A program made the translations under genes and the position numbers. A DNA stretch of 64,000 nucleotides from Bdellovibrionales bacterium. Its GTDB lineage: Bacteria; Bdellovibrionota; Bdellovibrionia; Bdellovibrionales; Bdellovibrionaceae. Below the pieces are notes generated by a model. It was given only the letters and a program-made list of their open reading frames with translations, did no database searches and was not told the DNA's origin. Location of the stretch: positions 135,316 to 199,315 of the forward strand of contig SXSU01000092.1 of assembly GCA_005793345.1 (NCBI GenBank), given 5' to 3'. Within the stretch, counting starts at the first letter, position 1. Each line of letters begins with the position of its first letter. Below, in pieces: positions 45,922-55,830 of this stretch.

Positions 45922-47375
45922 TAGTTATGTCCTCCAAAAACTTCAACGTTTGAAAATAAACAAATAGGTGAACGATGGCCAACATTTATAGTTTGGCTAG
46001 GCTCACCCTTTCCACAAAAGAAAGTACCAAATAAGCCCATTGTAGAGCTATCACCAACCATTTTTAAGTTATTCCAAAAAGAAATAGTTTGCCCTCTGTA
46101 GTTAGGATTTTTTAAAGTTTTTGTGATCTTTCCATTTTCGATTTTTTTTGCATATTCACAACCAAATTGAAATTTATTTCTAAAATCATCAATAGACCAC
46201 GAGCGATTGGAGTGCATTAAAACACCATTTTGTACTGAAGAAATCATATCATCAAGGTTTGCTTGTCCAGGCTCTAAATTTAAATTTGCCATTCTATCAA
46301 TTGGGGCACGATTCCAAGAACAAGAACGTGCATTTGCCACGCCTGGTGCGCCAGTTCGGTACTGACTTTCGAGTCCGCCAAGAGTTCGCACTAATTTACC
46401 ATCCTGAATTAAAAATTCACGTTTAGCCTTACAACCATTATCATCAAATTTATAAGTTGCTAATTCACTTTCAACTGAAGGGTCAAAGGTAACGTTCATT
46501 ATTGATGAACCATATTGGAGTTTGCCTATATCTTCAAGTTGAACAAAACTTGAGCCAGCAAAATTTCGTTCATCTCCAATAATTCTGTCCAACTCTAGAG
46601 GGTGACCAATGGATTCATGTATCTGTAACATCATTTGATCGGGCATTAAAATAAGATCTGCAGTTTCTTTAGGGCAATCTTCTGCGTCTAACAACTCGAT
46701 TGCTTCTGCTGAAATTACTCCACAGGCATCAAAATATTTTTCTTCATCGAGAGCTGTAGATAGCGATTGTTGCTTACAATCTGCAAGACCTCCAAAGTAA
46801 GATCTGTATTGAGTTTCAGAGCCACGTTGTGAGGTTGCCATTAAATTAATTCCAGTACGTTGAAAATTTTGAATAATTTCAGAGCCTATTGAAGAAATAT
46901 AAATTTGATTATAGGAAATATCAAATATTGAGGAGCTTGAACTTATAATTTCACTTTTATTATTTTTTAGTAATTGATTAGCTTTTTTGAGAAATGAATT
47001 AATTGAAGTTAATGATAATGAATCACGCTCTGATAATGTACTGTAATAACCTACATTGAGTGGTCTTATCTGACTTGAAGGAAAAAGTGTTGTTGAAACA
47101 GACTTGGTATTTCTTGCTATTGAGCGAGCTTTATAAAAAGCAGATTGAAGACCGGCTTCATGTATCAAATTAGTTGCCGCGTATCCAATACAACCACCTT
47201 CATGAACTTCAATCATTGCACCTCGAATTTGATTTTGTGAAGTTGGGCGAGGTTTTTCATTTCGGTAATTATAGTAATTACTGGCCTCTTCAACATAGCG
47301 AATGGCAACAAATTCGCACTCAGATTTAAATTGATTAACAAGTCGCTTGAAGTCTTCAGGAGTTTTTAAAATCAT
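45921..47375 (-). CDS. tldD: TldD-family metalloprotease
   Basis: A 484-residue zinc-dependent peptidase. The catalytic helix HESIGHPLELDR (HExxxH pattern) sits around residue 250. Further family segments are present: AMIEVHEGGCIGYAATNL near the N-terminus, and NARSCSWNRAPIDRMANLNL in the C-terminal domain, with FFCGKGEPSQTINVGH at the end. Length fits the family (about 480). It is the first gene of the tldD-tldE operon. Its natural substrate here is unknown; no modified-peptide cluster is visible nearby. Confidence 0.93.
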   Translation of the reverse strand: MILKTPEDFKRLVNQFKSECEFVAIRYVEEASNYYNYRNEKPRPTSQNQIRGAMIEVHEGGCIGYAATNLIHEAGLQSAFYKARSIARNTKSVSTTLFPSSQIRPLNVGYYSTLSERDSLSLTSINSFLKKANQLLKNNKSEIISSSSSIFDISYNQIYISSIGSEIIQNFQRTGINLMATSQRGSETQYRSYFGGLADCKQQSLSTALDEEKYFDACGVISAEAIELLDAEDCPKETADLILMPDQMMLQIHESIGHPLELDRIIGDERNFAGSSFVQLEDIGKLQYGSSIMNVTFDPSVESELATYKFDDNGCKAKREFLIQDGKLVRTLGGLESQYRTGAPGVANARSCSWNRAPIDRMANLNLEPGQANLDDMISSVQNGVLMHSNRSWSIDDFRNKFQFGCEYAKKIENGKITKTLKNPNYRGQTISFWNNLKMVGDSSTMGLFGTFFCGKGEPSQTINVGHRSPICLFSNVEVFGGHN

Positions 47376-47510
47376 AATTAAATTCCTCTTCTATTTAAGA
47401 TTGAAAAGTATTAGCACTAAAATAATCGTATAGACAACTATCTTATCTACACTCTGTATCAAATTCTTCAAATTCTGAATTTCAATATTGAGATAGCTTT
47501 AGGTTTTGCT

Positions 47511-48764
47511 CTATTTGTTTTTTAATTTAAAATATTTTTGAGTAGAAGATGAGGACCAGTTTCCGTTTTGATCTAAATCTATAGGGAAGTACCATAAATC
47601 AAACTCAAAAGGTTTAATAAAAAATCCTTCATTTTGGAAGCCTGATTTATAAAATAATGATTCAAAATTTTTATAATTAATAGAAAGTTCATCCCTTACA
47701 ACAAGGTATGGTTTTCCCTTTTGAATTGCTATTGAAACCGGACTTAAATACAAAAATTGGAGTAATTTTTTGCTATATATTTTAGATTCAAAGAGTTTTT
47801 CTTTGTTTTGAGTAAAATCTGGAAGTTTAGATTTTAATACTTTTATTAATGCTAATTCATCCAGTGAACTTAATTGGATATCAAGTGCTAAATCAATATC
47901 AGACTCAAGTGTAGATCGCCCATTTGGAGTACTTCCAAAAATAAAGATTGAATTATACTTATTAGTGAGTTTTGTATTTGTAAAAAAATCTTTAATAGTA
48001 CTAACCAATCTGCCAAAATAATTTATGGTTAAAAAACTATTAGATTTGTATGGATTAAATTGGTTTAAATGAGTTCGACTTTGGAAATAATTAGATAGAG
48101 CTTGTTGTATATTACCTGTTAATTTTAAATCACTTAGAAGTTTTGATTCAGGTTTGTTTTTTATTGAATCTAAATAAATTAAAAATCTAAAGGCAGTTTT
48201 TCGTTTATCAAAAGATTGAGCAAATTTAGTCGTATTTTGTAATTGGACTTCTAATTGGTCAAAAAGTGACTTAGGCATATTTTCAAATAAGTATTTTCGA
48301 TAGTAAATTGGCAATTCGACAGTTCTATTTGAATTTAGAGTTTGTCTTAAAAATTCACGCCAAGTATTTGGATCATATAAATTTAATAGCAAATAATTAC
48401 CATAAGTAGCATCGTAGAGTTCAAGGTGGGATTTCTTTTTTAATGAAGCAACAATAATTTTGTATTCATTGTTAAAATTTATATTTTTAATTGAATTAGA
48501 TTGATTATCAGCAAACCAAGAATTTAGGTCAAGAGCTAGAGATTCTAATTCCTTATCGACAGTAATTAATATTGGATCATAGAATTGGTTTAAATAATCT
48601 GATTCTGCCGATAAAACTTTTTTATAGGTATTCTTGAAATTGGATAATGAATTATGTGAATTTTTAACCTGAAATAAATTTGAGCATTGAAGATTCTCTG
48701 CTAAAGACAATGAAAAATTTAGAATAAAAGTGACAAAAAAAGCAATCCATTTTGAATAAAACAT
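47511..48764 (-). CDS. Secreted protein with a nucleotidyltransferase-like motif
   Basis: A 417-residue protein with a strong signal peptide (WIAFFVTFILNFSLSLA, cleavage near residue 22), so it is exported. Near residues 274-295 it carries FIFGSTPNGRSTLESDIDLAL, the GS-x-(n)-DxD pattern of pol-beta-type nucleotidyltransferases (G277, S278, D289, D291). The rest matches nothing I know. A nucleotidyltransferase in the periplasm or outside the cell is uncommon; it could act as an effector on another cell or be a diverged domain with no catalysis. It lies downstream of no obvious partner. Confidence 0.6.
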   Translation of the reverse strand: MFYSKWIAFFVTFILNFSLSLAENLQCSNLFQVKNSHNSLSNFKNTYKKVLSAESDYLNQFYDPILITVDKELESLALDLNSWFADNQSNSIKNINFNNEYKIIVASLKKKSHLELYDATYGNYLLLNLYDPNTWREFLRQTLNSNRTVELPIYYRKYLFENMPKSLFDQLEVQLQNTTKFAQSFDKRKTAFRFLIYLDSIKNKPESKLLSDLKLTGNIQQALSNYFQSRTHLNQFNPYKSNSFLTINYFGRLVSTIKDFFTNTKLTNKYNSIFIFGSTPNGRSTLESDIDLALDIQLSSLDELALIKVLKSKLPDFTQNKEKLFESKIYSKKLLQFLYLSPVSIAIQKGKPYLVVRDELSINYKNFESLFYKSGFQNEGFFIKPFEFDLWYFPIDLDQNGNWSSSSTQKYFKLKNK

Positions 48765-48916
48765 TGTTTAATCCCTTAAAAAATAAACCATCCTGGTTTA
48801 TTTAAATTTATAGCAAGTTTGAGGCCAAAATAAAATTCTAATTGTGACTTTGAATTAGAAGCTGTAGTATTTAAGTAAAGCTATAAATTTAAAAGTATTA
48901 ATGAAAGTGAGCATCC

Positions 48917-49498
48917 ATGAGTAAATTAAAAATTATTTTCAAACTCATACAAATATTTTTTACCTTATCAATGGTATTTACGATGGCCAATGCTGACGAA
49001 TGTAAAAACTTTTCCACAAGTGATTTATTAAAATTAAATCAAGAAATTGTATCTGCCATTAAAATTAAAAAATATCTAAATGCAAAGAATTCTGCTGCCT
49101 TGACAATTTGTATTCTTGAAAATTTAAATAGTGACGAAAAGTTTAATTATGAAAATTACTATCATGATGCGCACCAGTTATTAGGATTAATAGCTTTTAT
49201 GGATAATGACATTGAATTAGCCAGTAAAGAATTATTAAAATCCATTCGTGAAGAAAAAAAAGATTCAATATTAAGTTCCTATGGTCCAAGGGGGGAGCTT
49301 GCAAGATTACTTATTTCAAAAGGGCTAAAAAAATATGTGATCGAATATTTAAGACTGGCTATTTCAATAAGCTTTTTCAAAGAAGGTGAAAACTCTAGAG
49401 GACAAATGGAATGTTGTTTGAATTCACTAAAAAAAGATGGTAAGTGTATTATTTTGGAAAAAGACCCAGATAATTGGATTAATTTTTGTTCAAAATAG
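48917..49498 (+). CDS. Secreted TPR-like protein of unknown function
   Basis: The 193-residue product starts with a signal peptide (IQIFFTLSMVFTMANADE). The mature part is helical and has helix pairs such as YHDAHQLLGLIAFMDNDIEL and LARLLISKGLKKYVIEYLRL, which fit two or three tetratricopeptide-like repeats. Six cysteines are present in the mature part, three near the C-terminus (CCLN, CIIL, NFC). The ATG at 48917 has a GTGAGC rather than a strong ribosome site upstream. Confidence 0.5.
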   Translation: MSKLKIIFKLIQIFFTLSMVFTMANADECKNFSTSDLLKLNQEIVSAIKIKKYLNAKNSAALTICILENLNSDEKFNYENYYHDAHQLLGLIAFMDNDIELASKELLKSIREEKKDSILSSYGPRGELARLLISKGLKKYVIEYLRLAISISFFKEGENSRGQMECCLNSLKKDGKCIILEKDPDNWINFCSK

Positions 49499-49614
49499 CT
49501 TTTCATAAATAAGGATCTTGGAAGATTAAATCAGATATAATATTGAGTCGTTAATTTTTATTATAAAGAATTTAGACTAACTAATATTTCAATTATAAAA
49601 GTATCTTTCAATAT

Positions 49615-50286
49615 TTAAAATCTCAAATCAAAGTTGAGATATAACAATTTTTTATCATTTGATTTTATATGTTCATGTGCAATTGAAAAATTATATGTTT
49701 TAAATCTTGATCCTATTTCTATAATAGTTTTAATTTTATTAGATCCAATTAAATTCAAAGATATAAAAGGTTTCAATTTATCATTGTAATAATAAATCGC
49801 TCTTAGTAACAAATCAGGCTCAAAATAAGTCTTGGAAATATAACTAAATTGAATTGCATCAGCCAAAATTGTTGTTTCATACTTAATATAATCGTCATAA
49901 TTAAATGTAAACCCATAACCAACCCCAAATTGTGATTGATAATATGTAATATCTTCAGAGTATTCAATTTTTTGAAGTGAGGCTTTGGTAATTAAATTGT
50001 GAGGTTCACTTTTGTTAATGAGAGATGCAAATTGGGTACTAAACTTTATTGTTTCAGGACCAACTCCAACTTGAACTGTAGATAATTTTTCATTTATAAT
50101 GTAGTTATTCACAAAATAATGTGGGCCAAGTAATCCAGCAAAAAATAATCCCAATTGCGCAAGACCGATTGTAGTTTCAGCACATGATTTTGTAGAATGG
50201 CAGGTGAGCAAGGCTTGGTCAGTTGCAAAACTTAATTTAGGTGACAAGAGGAAAAAAATAATTGCTGGAAAAATTGCATTTTTCAT
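49615..50286 (-). CDS. Putative outer-membrane or secreted protein
   Basis: Not recognised. The 223-residue product has a signal peptide (AIFPAIIFFLLSPKLSFA) followed by a C-x(5)-C pair. The remaining sequence is made of short strands with alternating aromatic residues (FGVGYGFTFNY, LLLRAIYYYNDKLKPFISLN) and ends in YLNFDLRF, where the final Phe resembles the recognition signal of outer-membrane beta-barrels. A small barrel is the best guess. Confidence 0.5.
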   Translation of the reverse strand: MKNAIFPAIIFFLLSPKLSFATDQALLTCHSTKSCAETTIGLAQLGLFFAGLLGPHYFVNNYIINEKLSTVQVGVGPETIKFSTQFASLINKSEPHNLITKASLQKIEYSEDITYYQSQFGVGYGFTFNYDDYIKYETTILADAIQFSYISKTYFEPDLLLRAIYYYNDKLKPFISLNLIGSNKIKTIIEIGSRFKTYNFSIAHEHIKSNDKKLLYLNFDLRF

Positions 50287-50542
50287 TTTAAATCTCGTAA
50301 TCAGGGTTACTTATATTAAATACTTTTTCAGGATTACATTCAATTAAAATACTGCTTCTAGATATTTCTGAGCAACCGCTATATTATATTAGACTGAATA
50401 AAGATCAGTTATTTTCTTGTTTATTAGGTTGTTCATTTCATTCGTCCAGTAGTGAATGTCTATGAGATATGAGTTGACCAATATAGTGACTGGATATAAG
50501 TCTCAGTTAATTTTTTTAAACTATAGTTGTATTGGAGTTATC

Positions 50543-52081
50543 TTGAAAATTTTATTGCGAATCTCAATAATTTATTTTTTTAATTTAAGTTTTGCCTTTT
50601 CTAAAATTGATTTAGATCAAAAGTTAAATCAGCAGTGGATAAATTATAAAAATGCTCAAAATGAACTTTTGTTCAATATTGAAAATAATTTACAAAATAA
50701 AACGCAAAATTTAATTTCTCGTAATACATGGGAAGATATTATTCGGTTAAATTCAGAATATCAAATTACAAGTGAAGATGTACTTTTACTTAAAAATCGA
50801 CAGAAGATTAAAATTCGCCAAGCAAAAATCAATTCACAATTACGGTCAAAAATAGATTTTGATATTTTAAGAAAAATAGAATTTTCAGAACAAGATTTAC
50901 ACAAAATAAAAACATTTTGTGAAAAAATACCCAAAGGAGGAATGTTACATGTTCATCCATTTGGAACTTTCAACCGAGATACTATAAATCAACTTTTAGA
51001 GTCGCAAAACCCAGTATTATCTATTCGTTCAATTTTAAAGGATATTGAAAATGCAAATGGTAACGCCACAATTTTTCCATATGAACAAGAGGGGTTGTTA
51101 TCATTAGTTGATGGATTAAATTACTTACAATATTCAAAAGAGAATCAAAAATACTTTCAGCAATTTTTATTTTTACCTTTTGGAAAACAGCCTTTTTCAA
51201 GGTTCAACTCCGTTTTTTATTTTTTGGGAACGGCAGTACATACCTGGGTTGATTATGAAAAAGCACTTTTCGATTTTTCTCGTAGGGCATTTAAACAAGG
51301 TGTGATTTATGTTGAGTTTACTAGTGGTTTTAGTAATGAATTAGCATCAATAATTGAAAAAATCCAAAGAGAAGTTGGTCTAATAATTAGAGTTAACTAT
51401 TCTTTTGATCGAACACAAACACCTGAAGATCTGTTTGAACAAGCAAAGAAAATTTTAGAAATGCCAAGAAATAAATATTTAGTTGGAATAGATTTTTTGG
51501 ATAATGAAGAAGAAAACCCTGCCTTTGAAAAAGGACAACTTCTTTATGGAGCTTTTTTAAAGGCAAAGATAAGTAAAACTTCAGACCTTCATTTAACTAT
51601 GCATGCAGGAGAACTCGGAGATATTCGGAACCCTCGGGATGCCATTATATTGGGTTCAGAAAGACTTGGTCACGGTGTAAATTTGATGGAGGATGCAATT
51701 GCACTTGAGTATGCAAGTCAAAATAAAATTCCAGTTGAAATTAATTTAGTAAGTAATCTGCGATTGACGAAAATTAATAACTTAAAGGAGCATCCGTTTT
51801 TGAATTATCTTAGATTAGGTTTACCTGTAAGTTTAAGTACTGATGATGAAGGTATTTTTGACACTGATATTAAAAACGAATGTGTAATGGTAATAAAAGA
51901 AACAGATATTTCCTATGATGAATTTAAACAAATGTCTTACAATTCAATTGAATATTCATTTGCAACTGAATCAGACAAAAAATTATTACTCACAATATTA
52001 AATCAGCGTTTTATTGATTTTGAAAAAAGTATTCAATTTAGCAATCAATTTAATTTAATTAATTATAAATTGAAATTTTAA
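50543..52081 (+). CDS. Secreted adenosine deaminase-like amidohydrolase
   Basis: A 512-residue protein from TTG 50543, chosen because TGGAG lies 5 bases upstream and the product then starts with a signal peptide (ILLRISIIYFFNLSFAFS). An in-frame ATG at 50456 would put 29 extra residues before it. The metal-dependent amidohydrolase core has MLHVHPFG (H136, H138), LTMHAGELGDIRNPRDAI, SERLGHGVNL, VEINLVSNLRLT and SLSTDDEGIF, which is the adenosine/AMP deaminase set in order. The domain plan, with a long helical N-terminal part, is like secreted growth-factor type deaminases (ADGF). It may turn extracellular adenosine into inosine. Confidence 0.85.
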   Translation: MKILLRISIIYFFNLSFAFSKIDLDQKLNQQWINYKNAQNELLFNIENNLQNKTQNLISRNTWEDIIRLNSEYQITSEDVLLLKNRQKIKIRQAKINSQLRSKIDFDILRKIEFSEQDLHKIKTFCEKIPKGGMLHVHPFGTFNRDTINQLLESQNPVLSIRSILKDIENANGNATIFPYEQEGLLSLVDGLNYLQYSKENQKYFQQFLFLPFGKQPFSRFNSVFYFLGTAVHTWVDYEKALFDFSRRAFKQGVIYVEFTSGFSNELASIIEKIQREVGLIIRVNYSFDRTQTPEDLFEQAKKILEMPRNKYLVGIDFLDNEEENPAFEKGQLLYGAFLKAKISKTSDLHLTMHAGELGDIRNPRDAIILGSERLGHGVNLMEDAIALEYASQNKIPVEINLVSNLRLTKINNLKEHPFLNYLRLGLPVSLSTDDEGIFDTDIKNECVMVIKETDISYDEFKQMSYNSIEYSFATESDKKLLLTILNQRFIDFEKSIQFSNQFNLINYKLKF

Positions 52082-52126
52082 ATAAAAATTATTGTAATGA
52101 TAAATTTTTTTTAAATTGTATAAGCT

Positions 52127-52164
52127 GCTATAATTAATAAAATAATTATTATATTAATTATAGC
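52127..52164. terminator. Stem-loop between convergent genes
   Basis: GCTATAATTAATA (52127-52139) and TATTAATTATAGC (52152-52164) form a 13-bp AT-rich stem with a 12-nt loop. It lies between the convergent ends of the deaminase-like gene and the 52214-53596 gene. No T tract follows, so termination is only inferred from position. Confidence 0.45.
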
Positions 52165-52213
52165 ATGTAGTTTGGCTTTACTCGAATAAGTTAACACCTA
52201 TTAAGCAAGTGTA

Positions 52214-53596
52214 TCAATTTGGAATACTGATCCCAGCTTCTTCGAGATATTTTTTTGAATTTGATGTTAAGTCATTGGCAGAATTCGGATCATTTAAAAT
52301 ATCTTTTATCATTTTAATTTTAGCAAACTCAAATGTTTTCCCAATGGTGTTGTTCTTTTTAGATGGATCAAATAATTTATGATAAAGTTTTAAACGAAAA
52401 GCCCATTCAAGATAGCTATGTTCTCTATCTCTTAAAATACTTTTTGCTTTCGTAGCGAATTCTGGTGAATGATAAAAATTCATGGCTTCATTAAATTCTT
52501 CGCGTGAACCACTATTTCTACCTAATTTAATTATCATGGCTTCAGCAGGATTTACGTAGTTCCAATTTGATTCTTGCATATTATTTTCAATTGCATTTAC
52601 AAAATAAGTATTTCCATTAATCGTTTCCAGCATTGCCTCTAGCTCTCGAGTGAGTTCGTTGAGTTTACTCTTGCCGATTTGATCTTCTGGATACCAACAT
52701 TTTCTACCAGGAATAGTTAGTAAAGAAGAGTTTTGATCTCGGTTTTTAAATCCCTCTTTGCCTATTTTATTTTCTGTACAAAGTTGACTATATAAATGAA
52801 GTATTGGTGTTACATCTGGATTATTAGCATCTGTTTCTGATATTTTAAACTGTGCTGCTAATGAGGACGGATTGAAATGAGTTTCTACATGACTTAATTC
52901 TATTGATTTTTCAGATATTGGAAGTGCATGAGCAAAATAAGTAATATCACTCAATTCTAGTACTTTTGAATGAAGCACATCCGATTCCAATTTAAAAAGT
53001 GCAATTTGTTTAACTTCAGATTTTAATAATGAAAATCCTGATGTTGGTTTATCAATATTGAGTTCAATACATCGAAATGGTTTAGTTGCTACTTCGACTG
53101 AACCCTGACAAAAGGGGTCCATTGACGAAATATCGGGATGATATTCAACCATTTCTCCAGTGGAACATTGAACGCTCATATCTCTTTTTGTTAATTCTCG
53201 AACATTAGAGTTATTATACACCCACGAACTGTCATTGAAAATTTCTAAATCACCAACTAACTCTTGATGTTCATTTCCATCCACGCTACCGATACTTGTC
53301 TCTTCATTTGTACTTGGATTAAAGCAAGTTAGTTTCACATCACTAAGAGCTATTTCCCAACCATTTGAAGAGATACATTGAGTAGTATCTTTAGTTGCAA
53401 AACCATTATTAAGTCCCCCAGAAGTCATACTCATTGCCTTTGCTCCAGAGGCTGTAACTCCTTTAACGTAAAAGCCTTGAGGGCATTTCATAGAAACAGA
53501 TCCAGCTTCTGTTGCAAAGCAAAGCCTAGATGTTGTAATTATAGTCAAACTTCCTATCATTATAAAAAGTTTATTTATTGTAGTGCTGTTATTCAT
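52214..53596 (-). CDS. Secreted protein of unknown function
   Basis: Not recognised. The 460-residue product has a signal peptide (FIMIGSLTIITTSRLCFATE). Residues about 30-170 contain eight cysteines with small Gly/Ser-rich loops (CPQGFYVKGV, CFNPSTNEE, CSTGEMVEYH), in the manner of a disulfide-rich binding domain. The C-terminal 200 residues are helical and include AIENNMQESNWNYVNPAEAM and LEWAFRLKLYHKLFDPSK. The neighbouring gene on the other strand encodes a trypsin-like protein, but no functional link is evident. Confidence 0.5.
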   Translation of the reverse strand: MNNSTTINKLFIMIGSLTIITTSRLCFATEAGSVSMKCPQGFYVKGVTASGAKAMSMTSGGLNNGFATKDTTQCISSNGWEIALSDVKLTCFNPSTNEETSIGSVDGNEHQELVGDLEIFNDSSWVYNNSNVRELTKRDMSVQCSTGEMVEYHPDISSMDPFCQGSVEVATKPFRCIELNIDKPTSGFSLLKSEVKQIALFKLESDVLHSKVLELSDITYFAHALPISEKSIELSHVETHFNPSSLAAQFKISETDANNPDVTPILHLYSQLCTENKIGKEGFKNRDQNSSLLTIPGRKCWYPEDQIGKSKLNELTRELEAMLETINGNTYFVNAIENNMQESNWNYVNPAEAMIIKLGRNSGSREEFNEAMNFYHSPEFATKAKSILRDREHSYLEWAFRLKLYHKLFDPSKKNNTIGKTFEFAKIKMIKDILNDPNSANDLTSNSKKYLEEAGISIPN

Positions 53597-53878
53597 ATTT
53601 CATCCTTTGTTATGTGTTTTTATGTAACCAATTTTTTATTTTGTAAGCATAGATGCTGAAAATAATATAATGTATTAAGTTTTTATTCTCCACTTACACT
53701 AACTAAGTAAACTGTCTATAACATTGACATCAGAATGTACTTCTGATGTTAAATACTGGATTTTAAAATCAATAAATATATATAAATTTCAAGACATTAA
53801 CTTTGCCAAAAAGTACTTTGTAATTTTTGAAGTGGCATTCATTTTGCTTTTCTAAGGATTAAGATTTTGGAGTTATAA

Positions 53879-55822
53879 ATGAATTTTAAAAAAGCAATAC
53901 TGATTCTAGCATTACTTTTAGTTAATTTCCTTAGCGAATTATTATTTGCTAAAGAATGTTTAACTTTAAAAATAGAATCAGTGTATTCAGTTTATGATAC
54001 TAAATTATTAAAGCCTATTTTAAAATCAAGATTTGGAAATGGTATTAATGTAAAAATAAATTCAGATGTTAAAAAACTAAGTGGTGTTTTAACAAATTGG
54101 CATTTAATCGGAGGAAATCCGAATCATATTTTTGTAAGTTGTGATGATTTAAAAGAAGAATTTAAAATAGAATCATTTAATTCAAATAGCGATTTAGTAT
54201 TTTTAATCCCAATTCATGAGTCTAAGGAGAATAAAAATAGTGAAACAAATAGTTTTTTCTCGTTAGAGAATATTTTTGGTAATCAAAGTTCTAAAATTCT
54301 TAATAAATCAAAAGAATTTGAATTCAGTTTAATTAATAATAAAAATGAACTCACTATTTATAAACCATGGTATGAAATTAAAGATGATGATAATATTTTA
54401 AGTTATTTTTTTATTTTAAATCCTGAGTTTTCAAAATTAATTAATTTATATCAAGAGGATGAAAAATTTTATACTGAATATAAGAGCCAATCTTCAATTT
54501 ATAATGAAGATAATATTAGTGATAATGGTTTACTACGAATTAATAATGGTAAATACATGAAAAATAATGATAATGGAGTGACTCCAGTTTTTATAGGAAA
54601 TCAGCAGGTTTATACTTCAGAAAATGATGGACTTTATTTTGGACTTCCTGCTATTCAGAAGCCTATTCTAATTACAAATTTTGCAGCATGGTTTGGTTTG
54701 AGTGGAAGTCCGGTTTTTAAATCTAATGTTATTGCACCAGATAAAGAGGATTTTGACTGGGATTCCTTCATTGGTTTAGTTGCAAAAACTGAAATCAATG
54801 GATCAAGTTCTGTAATTGTACCTAAATATGATATCGAAGAGTTTTTAAGAAGTATTATGATACCAAATGAATCAGAAGGATATTTTTTATCTTATCATCA
54901 AGATCCAGTTGTTATTAATTCTGAAGTGATTTTTAAGAGACAGTTGATAGATGAAAATAGTAGTATTGTTTTTGAAACTATTTGTGAAAATGGCTTTCCA
55001 TCTACAGGTGGTGGTGAAAAAACTGGCTCAGATTGGGGATCCAGTGGTGGTGAAAACATAGATTCTAAGGAGCAGACGCTACTTAATTCACATCAAAATT
55101 ATTCGTTTAAACCTAACTTTAGTCATTCTTTAATAATTGAAAATAAAAATATTTGCGATGATGGTGTAAATTATTTTTATAATAAAGGTGTTATTAAAAT
55201 TAAATCGTTAACCACAAATAAAAAAACTTATATTATTAAAAATATTGATGATTTACTTCAAGTATTTGAGTTAGAAAAAATAACGAATATAGATCAAATG
55301 GATGCGTTTTTAAAATTAGTAAAAATTAATTCTCAAGATGATTTAAAAAATATTATTTTGAGGAAGTTTAATAACAATAGTTATTTAAGCAAAACTGGAA
55401 CAGTTCGTTTTTTTCAAAAATATAAGTGGGAACAAATTAAAAATAAGATTGAAGAAGGAAAGTTTGCTTTTTATTTTTCACAATTTGATGAACATGAAAA
55501 AAAATTCCAACCGTCCATCAAAAATAAATGTGATGAACAAAAATGTTTGTTAATTTACAATACTGAGCTTCCAAAACTTAATTCCCATGAAGAGAGTATT
55601 ATTCAATTTGAATTAAATTTTAGCGTAAAAGATTATTTAAGTCCTGATGTTAAAGTTAGAAAAATTTTAAATTCAGCTGAAGAATGTGAATTGAGTTCTT
55701 CAGAGTTTGATTTTAAAATTGATAATAATTTAAATTTAATTTTTCATATCAGACCTAATTTGTGTTCACCGGATTCCCAGATGCATATATTCTATAAAAT
55801 TTCACACGGTAGGGGAGAATAA
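53879..55822 (+). CDS. Secreted trypsin-like serine protease homologue
   Basis: A 647-residue protein with a signal peptide (ILILALLLVNFLSELLFA). Three segments spaced like the trypsin triad are visible: TNWHLI (H75), SDLVFLIP (D105) and WFGLSGSPVF (S275 in a GxSGSP context). Those match the H, D and S boxes of chymotrypsin-fold proteases such as the V8/HtrA-like group. The spacing between D and S is long, with a 100-residue insertion. The C-terminal 300 residues are unassigned, with Gly-rich GGGEKTGSDWGSSGGEN linker and strand-rich ends. It ends 8 bases before a TPR-type regulator gene, so both probably form one operon. Confidence 0.65.
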   Translation: MNFKKAILILALLLVNFLSELLFAKECLTLKIESVYSVYDTKLLKPILKSRFGNGINVKINSDVKKLSGVLTNWHLIGGNPNHIFVSCDDLKEEFKIESFNSNSDLVFLIPIHESKENKNSETNSFFSLENIFGNQSSKILNKSKEFEFSLINNKNELTIYKPWYEIKDDDNILSYFFILNPEFSKLINLYQEDEKFYTEYKSQSSIYNEDNISDNGLLRINNGKYMKNNDNGVTPVFIGNQQVYTSENDGLYFGLPAIQKPILITNFAAWFGLSGSPVFKSNVIAPDKEDFDWDSFIGLVAKTEINGSSSVIVPKYDIEEFLRSIMIPNESEGYFLSYHQDPVVINSEVIFKRQLIDENSSIVFETICENGFPSTGGGEKTGSDWGSSGGENIDSKEQTLLNSHQNYSFKPNFSHSLIIENKNICDDGVNYFYNKGVIKIKSLTTNKKTYIIKNIDDLLQVFELEKITNIDQMDAFLKLVKINSQDDLKNIILRKFNNNSYLSKTGTVRFFQKYKWEQIKNKIEEGKFAFYFSQFDEHEKKFQPSIKNKCDEQKCLLIYNTELPKLNSHEESIIQFELNFSVKDYLSPDVKVRKILNSAEECELSSSEFDFKIDNNLNLIFHIRPNLCSPDSQMHIFYKISHGRGE

Positions 55823-55830
55823 TATTTAAT

